From positions 1 through 64,000 of the forward strand of contig JAGVSM010002841.1 of NCBI GenBank assembly GCA_022494885.1: 64,000 nt of DNA, in the 5' to 3' direction. A program made the position numbers and the translations under genes. The notes beneath the pieces were generated by a model. The model was not told where the DNA came from and made no database searches. It worked only from the letters and a program-made list of their open reading frames with translations. This DNA is from Micrasema longulum (Eukaryota; Arthropoda; Insecta; Trichoptera; Brachycentridae). Below, piece after piece: positions 35,201 through 46,226 of the stretch (positions are counted from its first letter, which is position 1; each line of letters starts with the position of its first letter).

Positions 35201-38200
35201 TTTTGCAAAAGAAACGTTAATATAAAATACATACCAATTCCAGATGTGTCTACTTCTCGGGATTCACTTTCTGCCATATGATCCCCATCAACCGCTACAG
35301 TTCTAATTTCGTATACCTCTCCCGGTTGGAGCCCCCTAAGAACTATGGAATCGTCATTCATTTCTGGTTCCGTGGAGATGAATATAGGTTCTCCTTTAAC
35401 TCTGTACTTGACAAAGAAGTGGGATCCAGGGCGGCCATCAAGCTGAGGAAGCCAGGTGACCCGGATGTGAGCGAGACCATTAGATGCGGGAAGCGTATTG
35501 ACGCGGAAGTCAGGCACATCCGGCATAACAGGCAATCCTGACCTTGTTCTGCGATCGATAAAGTTTTCTTCTCCTTCGCCAGCGCGTGTCGTGGCTCGAA
35601 CAATGAGTCTGTAATTGGTGTTCGGCTTCAGACCAGCAAGTTTAGCCCTAGTCTGTCGGTAGTCTGTAATATGTGGTTCTCTTTCGAGCAAAGGCCCCAC
35701 TGCGGTATTTTTCAATTCTTGATAGTATATTTTATACCCGGTTAAAATTCCATTCGGCTGTTCGGGTTTCTTCCAAACAACGTACAGGGCAGAAGTTCCC
35801 ATAGGATAAGCATCTAGCGACATTACAGTTCCGGGAACACCTTCGGGAGTTTCGAAACTTAATGTGTTACTAGGAGGACCATTAAAGCGGCCGTTGTATA
35901 CTAAAACACGGGCATAGTTCTTCGAATGAGGAACGAATTTTGTTACAAGAGCTCTGTAGGCATCAGTCTTTACCAGGATTTCCCTCATATTGTCCTCTTT
36001 TCCTTTATCTGTCCATGTTTGGATCTTGTACCCTTTGAAATGACCTCGTACAGATTCCACAGAAACGGGATTCCAACTCAACAGAGCAGAATTACTTCCT
36101 GTTACTTGAACTAAGGTGAAGTTGCTAGGAGCTTCTGTGGGGCTATCTTCTCCAGAATAACCAATCATTTCAATAGGTGTAACATTGGACTCTCCTTTCT
36201 CATTCATAGCCACTACTTTAATCTTGTAAGGTTGGAAAGTTGGCTGGTCGCGAATAAGCAATTCGGATTCTCTCCAATTAAATAGGTCTTGTGTATTCCA
36301 ATCTTCCCCAGATATATTACGCTTCCAATATACTCTGTATTGGAATCTTGGCCCGTTATGATCAATTTCAAGCATAGGCTAAAAATAATTCATTTATTGA
36401 ATATTTATACTTGTTTATAATATAATTTTGAAATTTTAGCACTAAAGCAGACTACTACAACTAGAATAGTTAAAAAAACGGAAAAAAAAATAGAAACCTA
36501 AAAAAATCGCATTTTGAAAAATCTATTGTGATCTCCCCAAAAATTGACCCTGTAAAAGCCAGTGTGATGGCCACACTAAAGAGAGCCAACACACTAGCTT
36601 ACAGTAATATATTTAAATGATTAGTACATATACTATAATTACGAAGGAGTAAATTAGCACTTACCGTCCAAGAAATAATCATGTTGTTAGGTTCTGATCC
36701 TTTTCCTTCCACTTTGTCGGGATTCTTGAAAGGGACATCGGGTAGGGTGGTGCATACATCAGAGTGACCAGATGGGAGAGATGGGCCGATTTTATTCCAC
36801 GCCACTACCCTGAAGGTGTAGTTGGACCAGGGACTGAGGAAAACATTGTAGGTCATGTCGGTAGCAGGAACCGTGTCATAGGCAACTTCCCACGAGTCCG
36901 GTGTGAAGCTGGTGTTGTATTGGATGGTATAGCGCAGAATGGGAGCGCGGTTATCTCCCATCGGGTGCCACCTGATTGTGGCATCGCGGCTGTTACACAC
37001 AACATTGTCGAGAACAGGTGCATTTGGAACATCTAAAACAATATATAAATTATTTTTATGGTCAGACAGCATTTCTCTCCCAATTCACTTGCAATATGTT
37101 TTCAACAAAAACACAATATTAAAATAGTAAACATGTATGAATGAATGAAAATTAAATTTTACAGGAGAAAATATTACTACTATAATAATTTATTACTTGG
37201 TAAAAAATCTGCATCTAATAATGAAAATAAATTATATTATCATGAGTACGTGACTCGTGTATGTAGTCAATGGATATTTTAATACTACATATTTAAAATT
37301 CACCCAAATGAGTACTAAATGCGCATAACCTAGCAATTTGAATATAATTAATACTAAGTGAAAAGACTAACCACAGGAAACACAATAATTAGTTACTAAT
37401 TAGGTTTATTAAAAAGCACTTTGACTTAATATTTCATAATACCAATAGATTAATAAATTGTACTGTAATGTCCAGTCCAGTTTATATTTTGTTTTAGAAA
37501 AGTTTATCATTATTCAAAATAAAACACACACCCAAATAAATTTGCATATTATATTGTAAATTATATTATCTTAAAATATATTTTGGATGAAAGGGAAAAA
37601 AACTTAAAACAAGAAGTTGCAGCATTGTATTTAAATATGTACAAATTAGATGAAAATACTTTTTAGTCAATTTAAAATTTGAATATCACTCAAATACATA
37701 CATATTAGAAAAAAAAGATAACATAAAAAATAGAAAATAATCATTTACATTTTATAAGAATAAAGTGAAGTAAAAAAGGGAAATAAAAATAATGCAAAAA
37801 TCCACTTTCGTATTACAAATAGGCAAAGAAGCAAGAATTATTATTTGGACTAACGCATAAGGATATCACAGGAGTTAAGTGTTTTAAAGAAATTTTCCTA
37901 TGGGACCTGAAATTAAGAGCCACTCCAGTTAAGAATGATTGCCAGCGAATAATAAAAATATTGTATGTGTAAACATATTAAAATATAATAAACACATTGG
38001 TAAATATAATAAAAATTAATAGTGAAAGGGGTAAAACGATGAGCTATTAATTCACAGCAATTTTTGTTATAAAAAATGCCAATTATTGAAAATGTAATTC
38101 ACCGCCAGGAATTCTCGATGCACGCCGTACCTTGGCAGTAACCTTATCTGCAAAAGGATGTCACTCACTTTAATTTTGGTCTCTTCATTAGTAATGCAGT

Positions 38201-41200
38201 CTTCATTCTTTGAAACTGACCGCTCATTGTTTATATATTCAAGGCACATTCCAGTGCTTTTATTGAATATTAAATTGTAAAATTGAGGGTACAATCATAT
38301 TTTTTAAAGAACCTTTACTAGGCAAAAATTAGTTATCATGAACAAATATTTACATGTTCTTTAGTCGTATAAGATTATTAATAATAAATTGTATACATAC
38401 ATAGCAATATTATAGAAAATTATACAATAAAAAGATTTGTAATATGAAATAAAGTAAAAAGTGTGCAAATGATAAAATTATGAATAATGGCGAGTATAAC
38501 CCGAATCAAAAAGAAGTTCAAAAGATAAGCTAATTTGGTGATATGGATGAGCATGTGAGCTAAAAGCGCTTTTGTATGTAAAATACAATTAAAATAGATC
38601 ATTAAGGTAAAACATAAAGACAAACCTTGGACAGTAAGTGTGGCTTGAGCTGTAGCTTCATCCAAATCTGTTTTGGCCACACAAGTATAGACTCCAGAAT
38701 CCAGTTCTGTGGTCTTGGTGATGGTGAGAGAATAATCATTGGTTTTGATGAAACGAGGTTCGGCTTCGAAGTCAATGCTCTGCCCATTGTTCAACCACTC
38801 AATATCTAACTCCAGACTAGGGTCAGCGATGGCATTACAGCGGAAAGTGGCTTGGGTTCCAGCTGCCACTTCATAATCCTCTGGTTCATCGGTTATTCTT
38901 GTGTGTTCTGTAAATTATATTGAATACATTTATTAAACATCAAAAAAGATTATGGACCCATCTCCATTTTGTCTATCTTTTCCAAAGTTATTGAACGAAT
39001 AGCTTACAAACAAATTAATTGTTATCTGACACTCCATAATCAACTTGATCCTCGCAATCTGGTTTTAGGGCTGGACACAGCACTACTAAAATCTTAATTA
39101 AAATAACTGACGATATTAGACAAGCAATGAATGATAAACTTCTAATGCTTTTGGTCTTACTTGATTTTAGTAGTGCTTTTAACTCTGTAGATTTTGACCC
39201 GCTTCTCGCTAGACTTAAGTCCTTAAATCTATCTCCATCCGTGATAAATTGGTTTTCTACGTATTTACATGCCCATCGACAATGCGTTAAAATAGCAGAT
39301 GTCTTTTCAGATTGGATTGATCTTACCGCCGGTGTGCCACAAGGAGGGGTACCTTCTCCACTTTTATTTTCCCTTTTTATCAATCCAATACCAAAAAACC
39401 TACCCTGTTCGTACCATTTATATGCCGATGATTTGCAATTGTATATTTATTTCGAACCCGTTGACATTGTTGAAACACATAAAGTAACGTCACTGCACTC
39501 GAGCATATTTCTTCATGGACAAAAAAACATGGACTTCTCATAAATCCAACAAAAACCCAAATTTTACTTGTTGGTAGTGAAAAAATGTATTCACAAGTGA
39601 ATTTTTCCACACTTCCTCTTTTCAAAATAGATGGTACAGAAATTTCATTCATGACTTCAATCAAAAACCTAGGTATTATTATTCATAATCATTTAGGGTG
39701 GCACGATCAGGTTAACAAAGTTAGTAGTAAACTTTATAGCAGTTTGCACTCACTTAAAAGATTACAGAATTTCTTGCCAATTAATGTTAAGCAAACATTA
39801 GTCCAGAGCTTACTTCTTCCACTCCTTGACTCAGAAGACACACTCAGATGCTAACTCTGAATTACTTGATAAGTTAGAACGATTGCAGAATATTTGTATT
39901 CGTTATTTCTTTGATCTTCGCAAATTTGACCACATAACCGAATATCACACGCAACTACACTGGCTCAGTATCAGGCATAGAAGAAACGTTCACATTCTAT
40001 CACTTCTTCACAATATTTTAAATAGTCCCACTTGCCAGTTTATCTGAGAGAGCTCTTCCAACCTCTATCACAACACGGACTATCTTTTCGTTCTAGTAAC
40101 AAGAGAATCCTTTTAATACTCTTTCATCGCTCTAATTTTCTTGCCTCCTCTTTCACAGTAGTAGCTGCTCGATTGTGGAATAATCTACGGTTTGGGACGG
40201 TAGGAAGAAATAGCCTGAAGGCAATATGCCCACCCTTGTATGTATATATATTGTAAATGTATATAAAGTGTTAAATATATAAACATTACTCTTTCATGTT
40301 ACAGAATAAACCGGTACAAAATACACACAAACTAAATTACAAATTACCTTTAACATCGAGAGTTCCATTGGCAAACACAGATCCAAACTTGTTAGTGGCG
40401 TAGCATGTATAGAGACCAGCGTCACTGAAGGTGACATCTTGTATATGGAGATCTCCCTTCTGATCTCCAGAGTAGCGGCCCCCAGTGAGCTCGATGCCCC
40501 CTCGAAGCCACTTCACTTGAGGCTTGGGGGCACCGAACACTCGGCAGGTCAGGGTTTCACTTTGCCCGTCTACTGTCACTACGTTTCGCGGAGGTTCGGT
40601 AATCTCAGGAGCGAGAGCTACGAGAAAAATAAAAGATTTCAAAATCAACAAGAAACTATGCTTTACTAGTACCGCATACACAATTTATTGTATTATATAC
40701 TATGGTGATTAGAAACACAAAGTCAATAAAAATTGAGTGGTATTGAAAATAAAGGGCGGTAGATAAAAAAAGTTTGTTCTCAAGTAGAGACAGAGGAATA
40801 TGAGACCCAAAGGATGCTCACCAATTAATATTCAGAGGTTTTCTGGAAAACAATGAATAAGAACAGTGAAGGCTGAGAGGAATGGAGGAAATAGGAAGAG
40901 ACATGTCTTGCAGTGGACTAACATGGGCTGATGGTAATATTAACCAAGAATTTAATAAAAGCCACTAATTTTCATAATTAATATTTCCTGTTCACACTGA
41001 TCTTACAAATTACAAAATCAAATCGATATAAGTAACTCGCCAAGATGTTCCTTCCTGAAAAAGGACATTGACACAACACACTGTGGGCGGACAATGTACA
41101 TATATTACGTACGCTAAGTGATGATTAGTAAAAATAAAATATACACTATTGTGAACACAGCTGAATAGAACAGAGTTTACATATCATGAGAATCCTGTAA

Positions 41201-43876
41201 TCTATATCTCCATTTTTCGTCAAAACCAAAAATAAATTTGGGTTTAAATGAAATTTTAATATGAATTTAGACATAAAAACCACTATAGAGTGACAAATAA
41301 AAACAACTATTTTTACTACTTTATGTATTATAAAAGTGACTTTTAAAAAAAGCATTCAATAAAGTTAATTGAATGTTCATATTTGATAGATTCTGCAGTC
41401 CGTTACTTTTATTTTGTCAGTTAGTTTCGACAGATCAAAACATTGGGAGCCATCTAATTCTTAGTTGTAACTTTATATAACTTGAATACATGCATATTAT
41501 TTCAAAGAATAACAAAACAATGGGCACTAAAGCTCCGAAACTTACCAAGAACATTGACATAAATATCCTTGTAGACATAGCCCAGAGTGTTAGTAGCGTT
41601 ACAACCATAATTTCCTGTATCCTTCTTCACGAGGTTTTTAATAACAATACTATTAGGACCCACAATACGACGATCATTTGGGGGAGCTTCTGCAATTGGC
41701 TTTCCATTGTGAATCCATTTGATCTGAGGTTCCGGAATACCAGATGCCTCGCATTTCAGTTCCACGTTTTCATCTTCAGCAACATTCTGAATTTCAGGTT
41801 CAACGGTAAAATACGGAACAGCTGAAATAATACATAATTAAAAATATTTCAATATTTGACTCGATCGCCTTACACACTCGAAGAATAGATAAAAAGTTAC
41901 GAACCCATTACACGCAGATTTATAGAGTAAGATTTAGCTGAGCCAACTCCGTTACTGGCTTCGCAAGTATAAGATCCTTCGTCCTCAAATATGGCGTGCT
42001 TGATGATCAAACTTTTACCATAGTTACCTTGCGTAATACGATCGTTGGAGAGCAATATTTTTCCATCTTTAGACCACACTATTTGAGGAAGTGGCCTAAA
42101 AAGAAAACATTGTTTAAAAAAAACCATTAATAAATAAAATAGTGAAATAAGATTATGAGTCAAACTTACGTCCCCCCAAATATGCAGTACATTTCTACTT
42201 TCTTGCCTCGAAGAGCGACTTCATTCTTTCTGGTCACATATTGCTGTATAGGAGCATGCTTGTTCTGGGAGGCTGATATTCCTGTAGCCACCACGTTCAG
42301 CAGAACTCTGTTGCCGAGCTTATACTCGTTACGGAAAACTGAGGTAGCGGCACAAGTGTATGAGAAGTCATCGCTGGCATCGAACCGGGTAACATTGGAG
42401 AACCAAAGGTTACCTTCGGGATCCAGGGTCATGCGCGAGTTATTGATGCTCTTGATGCCACCCACAGTATCCTGGATGAGCCAGTAGACGTTAGGCTTGG
42501 GCCAACCATCGGGAGGTTGGCATGTCAGCTTGAATGGATCTCCTTCATTAGCGGTTAAAGTCTGACGGGGCTGATCTTTGAAGGAGTTGAGTTCTGCTTT
42601 CCGCACAAATACAGAATTAGAAATAGCGATACCCCATTCGTTTTCTGCAAAACATTGATATTGCCCCAAGTCCTCATCACGGGGAGAAGTAATCACAAGT
42701 GTGCCTCGACCAGGCTGTTGTGATATGCGATTATCATACGCTTGCCAGTCAAAATTCTTTCCATTCTTAATCCACCGATACCTACACAAATCAGAAAATT
42801 TATTGTGCATGACTGTCAATCTAATGGTATCCCTTGCAGTGACAAATAAATTGACACTCTATTTATTATTACTATTATTTGGAGAACACTAAAATGATTA
42901 TGAAAGTAATTTAATAATAGAAGGTATTTTACAAAGGTCACATTTCGGAGTGTTAAAAAACAAGTGTGGAAAATTACTGATATGTCACATCAGTTTCAAT
43001 AACATTATCTAAAAACAATATATATATTATATAAATAATTGGCAATTATTACAAGATAAACTTTTTATGCAGCAAAAAAAGTGACAAAGAGTTTTGGGTT
43101 GTCTTCAATAATCAATATTTCTTTACTGTATTATTTATTACTATTTATTTTCAAGAAATTATCACAACAGAAAACCATAAGGTCGAGACCTTTTGTCCTT
43201 AAAGTGTATTCATAGTATTATGATTCATGTTAAATGATACGTGGTTATTAAATAAGAAACAATTAAAACAGAAAACATGATTTTATAGGTGGAATGAAAA
43301 CATTTTTTAATAAAGATAAATGAAATGTCTTACTTAGGAGCGGGTTCTCCTTCCGCCTCGCATTCTATTATGAAAGGTTTGTCATTTTCATTGTTTTGCT
43401 GAGCTACTTGGAACAATAGTTCGTCTGTTGGAGGCTGTTTCACAATCCGGGGTGGCGATTGAACTAAAATAGATTGTCAAAACATAATATTGTACTATGA
43501 AGCCTTTGTATAAATGTATCCGAGGCTCTTAGTAGACCATCGTATGCCAAAAGTCGGACATCTTTACAATTAAGACAATTTTAAGTCATTTGTTATTTTT
43601 CGAGAATTTACGAAAATAAATACTGTACAATATTAAACTTTTTGTGATTACTAAAAATATTCCGAAAATTAACAGTTCATGCATGTTAATCATAAGTTTC
43701 ATAATAGCCTAATTTAAATGACAGTAAATGACATGTATCTTAAAGAATTCGGGTGGTAATTTTGAAAAGAATGCTTAAAATATTATTAAAAGTATGTATT
43801 TATTTAACTTACTTAATGCATTACTAAGAAGAACACTGGTTGAAACAATGAGAAAACTGACGATCTGTGACTTCAT
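29055..43876 (-). CDS. Nrg: Neuroglian, L1-family cell adhesion molecule (neuronal isoform)
   Basis: Coding exons are 43813-43876 (signal peptide MKSQIVSFLIVSTSVLLSNA), 43334-43463, 42170-42781, 41905-42095, 41546-41821, 40348-40617, 38626-38907, 36665-37032, 35235-36378, 34636-34846, 32286-32383 and 29055-29218; phases agree throughout and give 1269 residues. Six Ig domains (WIKNGKNFDWQAYDNR in Ig1) precede five fibronectin III domains (start DVPNAPVLDN; NYTFRVVAWNKIG). One membrane span (GWFIGMMLAIAILLLVLIIV, about 1127-1150) and KRNRGGKYDVHDRELANG follow. FIGQY at 1224-1228 is the ankyrin-binding site, and the tail ends PTYV. L1-family proteins mediate homophilic adhesion in axons, glia and septate junctions. 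Intron 38908-40347 is filled by a LINE. The 41905 donor is non-standard (G|GTTCGT). A leader exon lies upstream, since an acceptor ends at 43893. Confidence 0.97.
29706..30031. mobile_element. MITE-1, complete copy
   Basis: AACATATTACAACAGAGATG at 29706 and its reverse complement ending at 30031 form perfect 20-bp terminal inverted repeats around the interior shared with 7045, 15885, 22080 and 60375. It lies between the two alternative last exons of neuroglian. The target duplication is ambiguous. Confidence 0.8.
30240..30400 (+). mobile_element. SINE-3 family copy
   Basis: Contains CCGAGTTGTGGTCTCATGG, TCTACCACAACTTGGTTCCC and TGAAAATGGCCCCTAAAATT. Further copies lie at 33480, 34138, 34313 and 49557-49918. 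Confidence 0.7.
30842..30927 (-). promoter_or_regulatory. U-rich stretch just after the epithelial neuroglian exon
   Basis: In the transcript sense this reads as repeated UUUUAUU and a run of seven U, beginning within about 25 bases after the epithelial stop codon. In Drosophila the RNA-binding protein ELAV binds U-rich sites near this exon to favour the neuronal last exon, so this is a candidate ELAV/FNE site cluster. The whole window is AT-rich, so specificity is not shown. Confidence 0.35.
30928..31040 (-). CDS. Nrg: Neuroglian alternative last exon, non-neuronal/epithelial
   Basis: Joined to exon 11 (32286) through acceptor GATCCACAG, phase 1. It encodes AGMNEDGSFIGQYGRKRRPP, a Ser/Gly/Pro-rich stretch, and the end GGFATLV. 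The GMNEDGSFIGQYGRK core matches the Drosophila Nrg167 tail, but this one is about 20 residues longer. The isoform would be 1252 residues. It is the proximal of the two last exons, as in Drosophila. Confidence 0.92.
31300..31495 (+). mobile_element. LINE 3' end-like remnant
   Basis: A frame with RKHRTANNYAELLDILHRSA runs to a stop, followed by TTGTAAGCGCCCTCTGGGCG and an A/T-rich (AATA)n tail, like the tail near 11010. The remainder of the 31041-32285 intron shows nothing else recognisable. Confidence 0.4.
33480..33660 (+). mobile_element. SINE-3 family copy
   Basis: Head CGGGTTGTGGTCCCGAGGCT, B-box region GAAGTTCGCTCCCCACTCTA and body ATAGTGAGTTACTTATAACT are all present. It lies in the neuroglian intron between exons 11 and 10. 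Confidence 0.75.
33715..33850 (+). mobile_element. tRNA-derived SINE (SINE-2-like head)
   Basis: GGCCTCGTAGTCAGCGCGTT (A-box region) and CAGGTTCGATTCCCGGCACG (B box) form a tRNA-like head. The ACCATGCAAGAGGTTTC segment is shared with the head at 54185. Confidence 0.7.
34138..34388. mobile_element. Two SINE-3 copies in inverted orientation
   Basis: A plus-strand copy (about 34138-34312, GACCAAAGGTTCGTGGTTCA to GAACGCAAATATTTC) is followed directly by a minus-strand head (34313-34388, GTGGGATTCGAACCACGGAT). In the neuroglian pre-mRNA the matching heads could pair. Confidence 0.75.
37033..38625. other. Neuroglian intron, nothing recognised
   Basis: AT-rich intron between the Ig6 exon (38626) and the first FnIII exon (ends 37032). 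No repeat family or hidden exon could be identified. Confidence 0.6.
38945..40260 (+). pseudogene. LINE ORF2 fragment filling a neuroglian intron
   Basis: From about 38945 the plus strand reads ISILSILSKVIERIAYKQIN, shifts frame near 39060, then gives reverse transcriptase (LVLLDFSSAFNSVDFDPLL, GVPQGGVPSPLLFSLFINPI, SYHLYADDLQLY) with the YADD centre. It continues through further frame shifts (SLHSLKRLQNFLPINVKQTL) to KAICPPLYVYIL at about 40254. It is 5'-truncated and carries several frameshifts, so it is inactive. It lies antisense to neuroglian and occupies nearly all of intron 38908-40347. The decayed copy at 46226-48630 and the 3' end at 8270-8345 are the same family. Confidence 0.85.
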
Positions 43877-45586
43877 GGCTATTTTTTGGTACCTACAATA
43901 AAAGATAAAATAGTTTAAAATTCATAACTTCCAAATCCTATTTGCAGTTTTAGCGCGCTATCCGAATCTAATATCATAAACGATGACCTAATAATTAATT
44001 CGAGCTAAGATGATGCCGCCTGCAGCCAGTGACAACACCCACCAAAAATAGACTCATAGATCGCGCTGCCACTAACATAATCGACACCACCGAAACGAGT
44101 TCAGTAACAATGATTAATATTTAAATCATTACTATGTTATGCCCCGTTAAACGCCATATCGAGTAACTTTTAAAAACAAATATTTATTTTTTTAATGTGA
44201 AGATATTAACACGCAAGTCAATGGTAAGGGAGGGGTAAACAATCAATACTGAATAAGAACCCTTGAGAGAAGGTATTAATTGTACGAAGAAATTTAATTA
44301 AATTGTTGATAAGCACCTTATCACTTAATTAAGGTTTATATACACCATTTCACTGATAACTTAAATTGAAAAAAACACTACACAACACACAAAAAGGCGG
44401 GGCCATTCGCTGATTCTTTTCCAGAAATGAAAAATTTGTAGTGATGCCATACTTCAAAATTATAATTCCATACAAACAAAATATAGGTAGATACGATTGC
44501 TAACGGTTATTTACGCATTTTCCAAAATATGCAAGTTTTTAGATGAACAAAAAAGAATAAAAATATCGTATTACTCTACGACGTATACGTTTATAAACGA
44601 GCAATTATTCGTTTACATTCGAACTTTTAAAGGTTCTGAATACTATGGGCGGCGCATTCCTTTTCTAATCGATTTTACAATCTTTTATCTGATAACAGTA
44701 TGTATATATAGATCTTAATGATTCAAATTAGTTTCTTTGTCTGTAACACTTATTAAAAGTGTATATATTAATTAATTGCTACATAATGTTATAAAATTTA
44801 TTGTAAAATATAATCATCAAATAATTATTGTCGTATATAAATATTTTAAGCTCTTATTATGTAAATAAAAATAAATTCTCATAAACTATGTTTATCTCTA
44901 GAATAGTAAACCTATGCCAAATATGCTTTAATTATATATTTTTGTTGTAAAATATGCATTATCAAGGTTTTGGGTTGTTGCGATTTTTGTTTTATTTCCA
45001 ATTGTAATTGTAATTTTAAGATATAATATGTTCCATGTATTTAAAAAATGTACGATGTTTATCTGTTTTTTCTGTCTTGTCTGTAATATTGTTTTGCTCC
45101 CATTTAACATATGTAAACACTGTTTGATTCTGGCTAGCATTACCAAGAATGGTAAAGGCCTTAATAAAGCAAAAAAATATATATATCAGAATTTTCCGAG
45201 CAACTTTAATATTTGGACAGAAAGTATTTTTTTTAATTTTCCCCCGTGAATTAAAACGCGCTGGGAACCAATATATACAATACATATGTTTCAATAATTA
45301 AACTTATTATTATATTTTTTTAGTAAAATCAGGTAAACAGATCAAATCCATCAAGACTGATAATCATTGCAATGAAGCCAACCCTTCGGGAAACTCAATA
45401 TTGTGTTTTGAAGAGTCTGCGAACCGGAAGCGAAATTTTGAATGCGGGTTTTTTTTATACACGATTCTAAAAGGACGATGACAGGTTCCTCGAAAATTAG
45501 ATTTCACTGCGATCTTCACTGGTCTTTTAAAAATAAAAAAAATGGGAGTTGCATTATTTTTTACCTTTCTTATAAAATATACAAGG
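43877..45586 (-). promoter_or_regulatory. Neuroglian 5' region
   Basis: Coding exon 1 has a 16-base leader (43877-43892) after acceptor TTATTGTAG. The untranslated first exon and promoter must lie upstream. The 43950-44120 stretch is richer in G+C (GGCAGCGCGATC, CTGCAGGCGGCAT on the minus strand) and is the best candidate, but no TATA box or clear donor was fixed. 44120-45586 shows nothing recognisable. Confidence 0.35.
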
Positions 45587-46226
45587 CATAGAATTAAGAA
45601 TAGTCCAGAAACCGCATACGCACATCAAACAGAAGGCGACTCAACTACTCATAAATGAGTACCTAGGTTTACGTTTTGACCCATTAGTTTCTTTGTAGAC
45701 GTCGCTCACTACGCAACTCCTGATATGAATTCAACTATGCCGTGTTGTGTCCTTTTATAGTGTAGAAATACTGCTAGGATTTTGAAAAAACAGGATGGCA
45801 TCACATTTCATGTGTATTTAACAAACGAATATTTAAGTAGCAAATGCATTACTTAAAAATTGAATTATTTTTCCATCTGTCAAATTGTCGAAGAATCAAA
45901 ATGGAAATTTCGTTGGTGTTGCCAGGGTAGTAAATTTTTTTACCCTACTTTGCTCATCTAATAAAAGAACTAATGAAGATTAGACCTCGAATTAAACAAC
46001 GCCGTGGGGGACATTTGAACGACATTATCTTCAAAACATCAAATATTATTTTACATGATATAAAAACATCCGTTTTATGTAAAATAAAATTTGTTTTATA
46101 TTTTAAGTTAATTAATTCAATTACTCTTATTAAATGACCCTTTACTTATCTTCTCTGTTGTGTCAAGTCAATATTTCCGCGGGCACAATAAAATTTTAGA
46201 GAAATTAACAGATTGCTTTTTTTTAG
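45587..46226 (+). mobile_element. P-like transposon, copy B (3' end lost)
   Basis: Begins CATAGAATTAAGAATAGTCC and runs collinear with copy A. The ATG at 45737 opens MPCCVLL(stop)CRNTARILK followed by KQDGITFHV, a vestigial THAP zinc-finger start (Cys at 4 and 9). It preserves the uninterrupted site TTAAATGACCC. It ends at AACAGATTGC, where older LINE sequence begins. Confidence 0.8.

Noticed and set aside
42155..42487. Plus-strand frame of 110 codons over neuroglian exon 3
   Set aside because: Shadow of the Ig2-Ig3 coding exon on the opposite strand.
44497..44718. 73-codon plus-strand frame upstream of neuroglian
   Set aside because: Low-complexity AT-rich sequence without domain, signal peptide logic or splice context.
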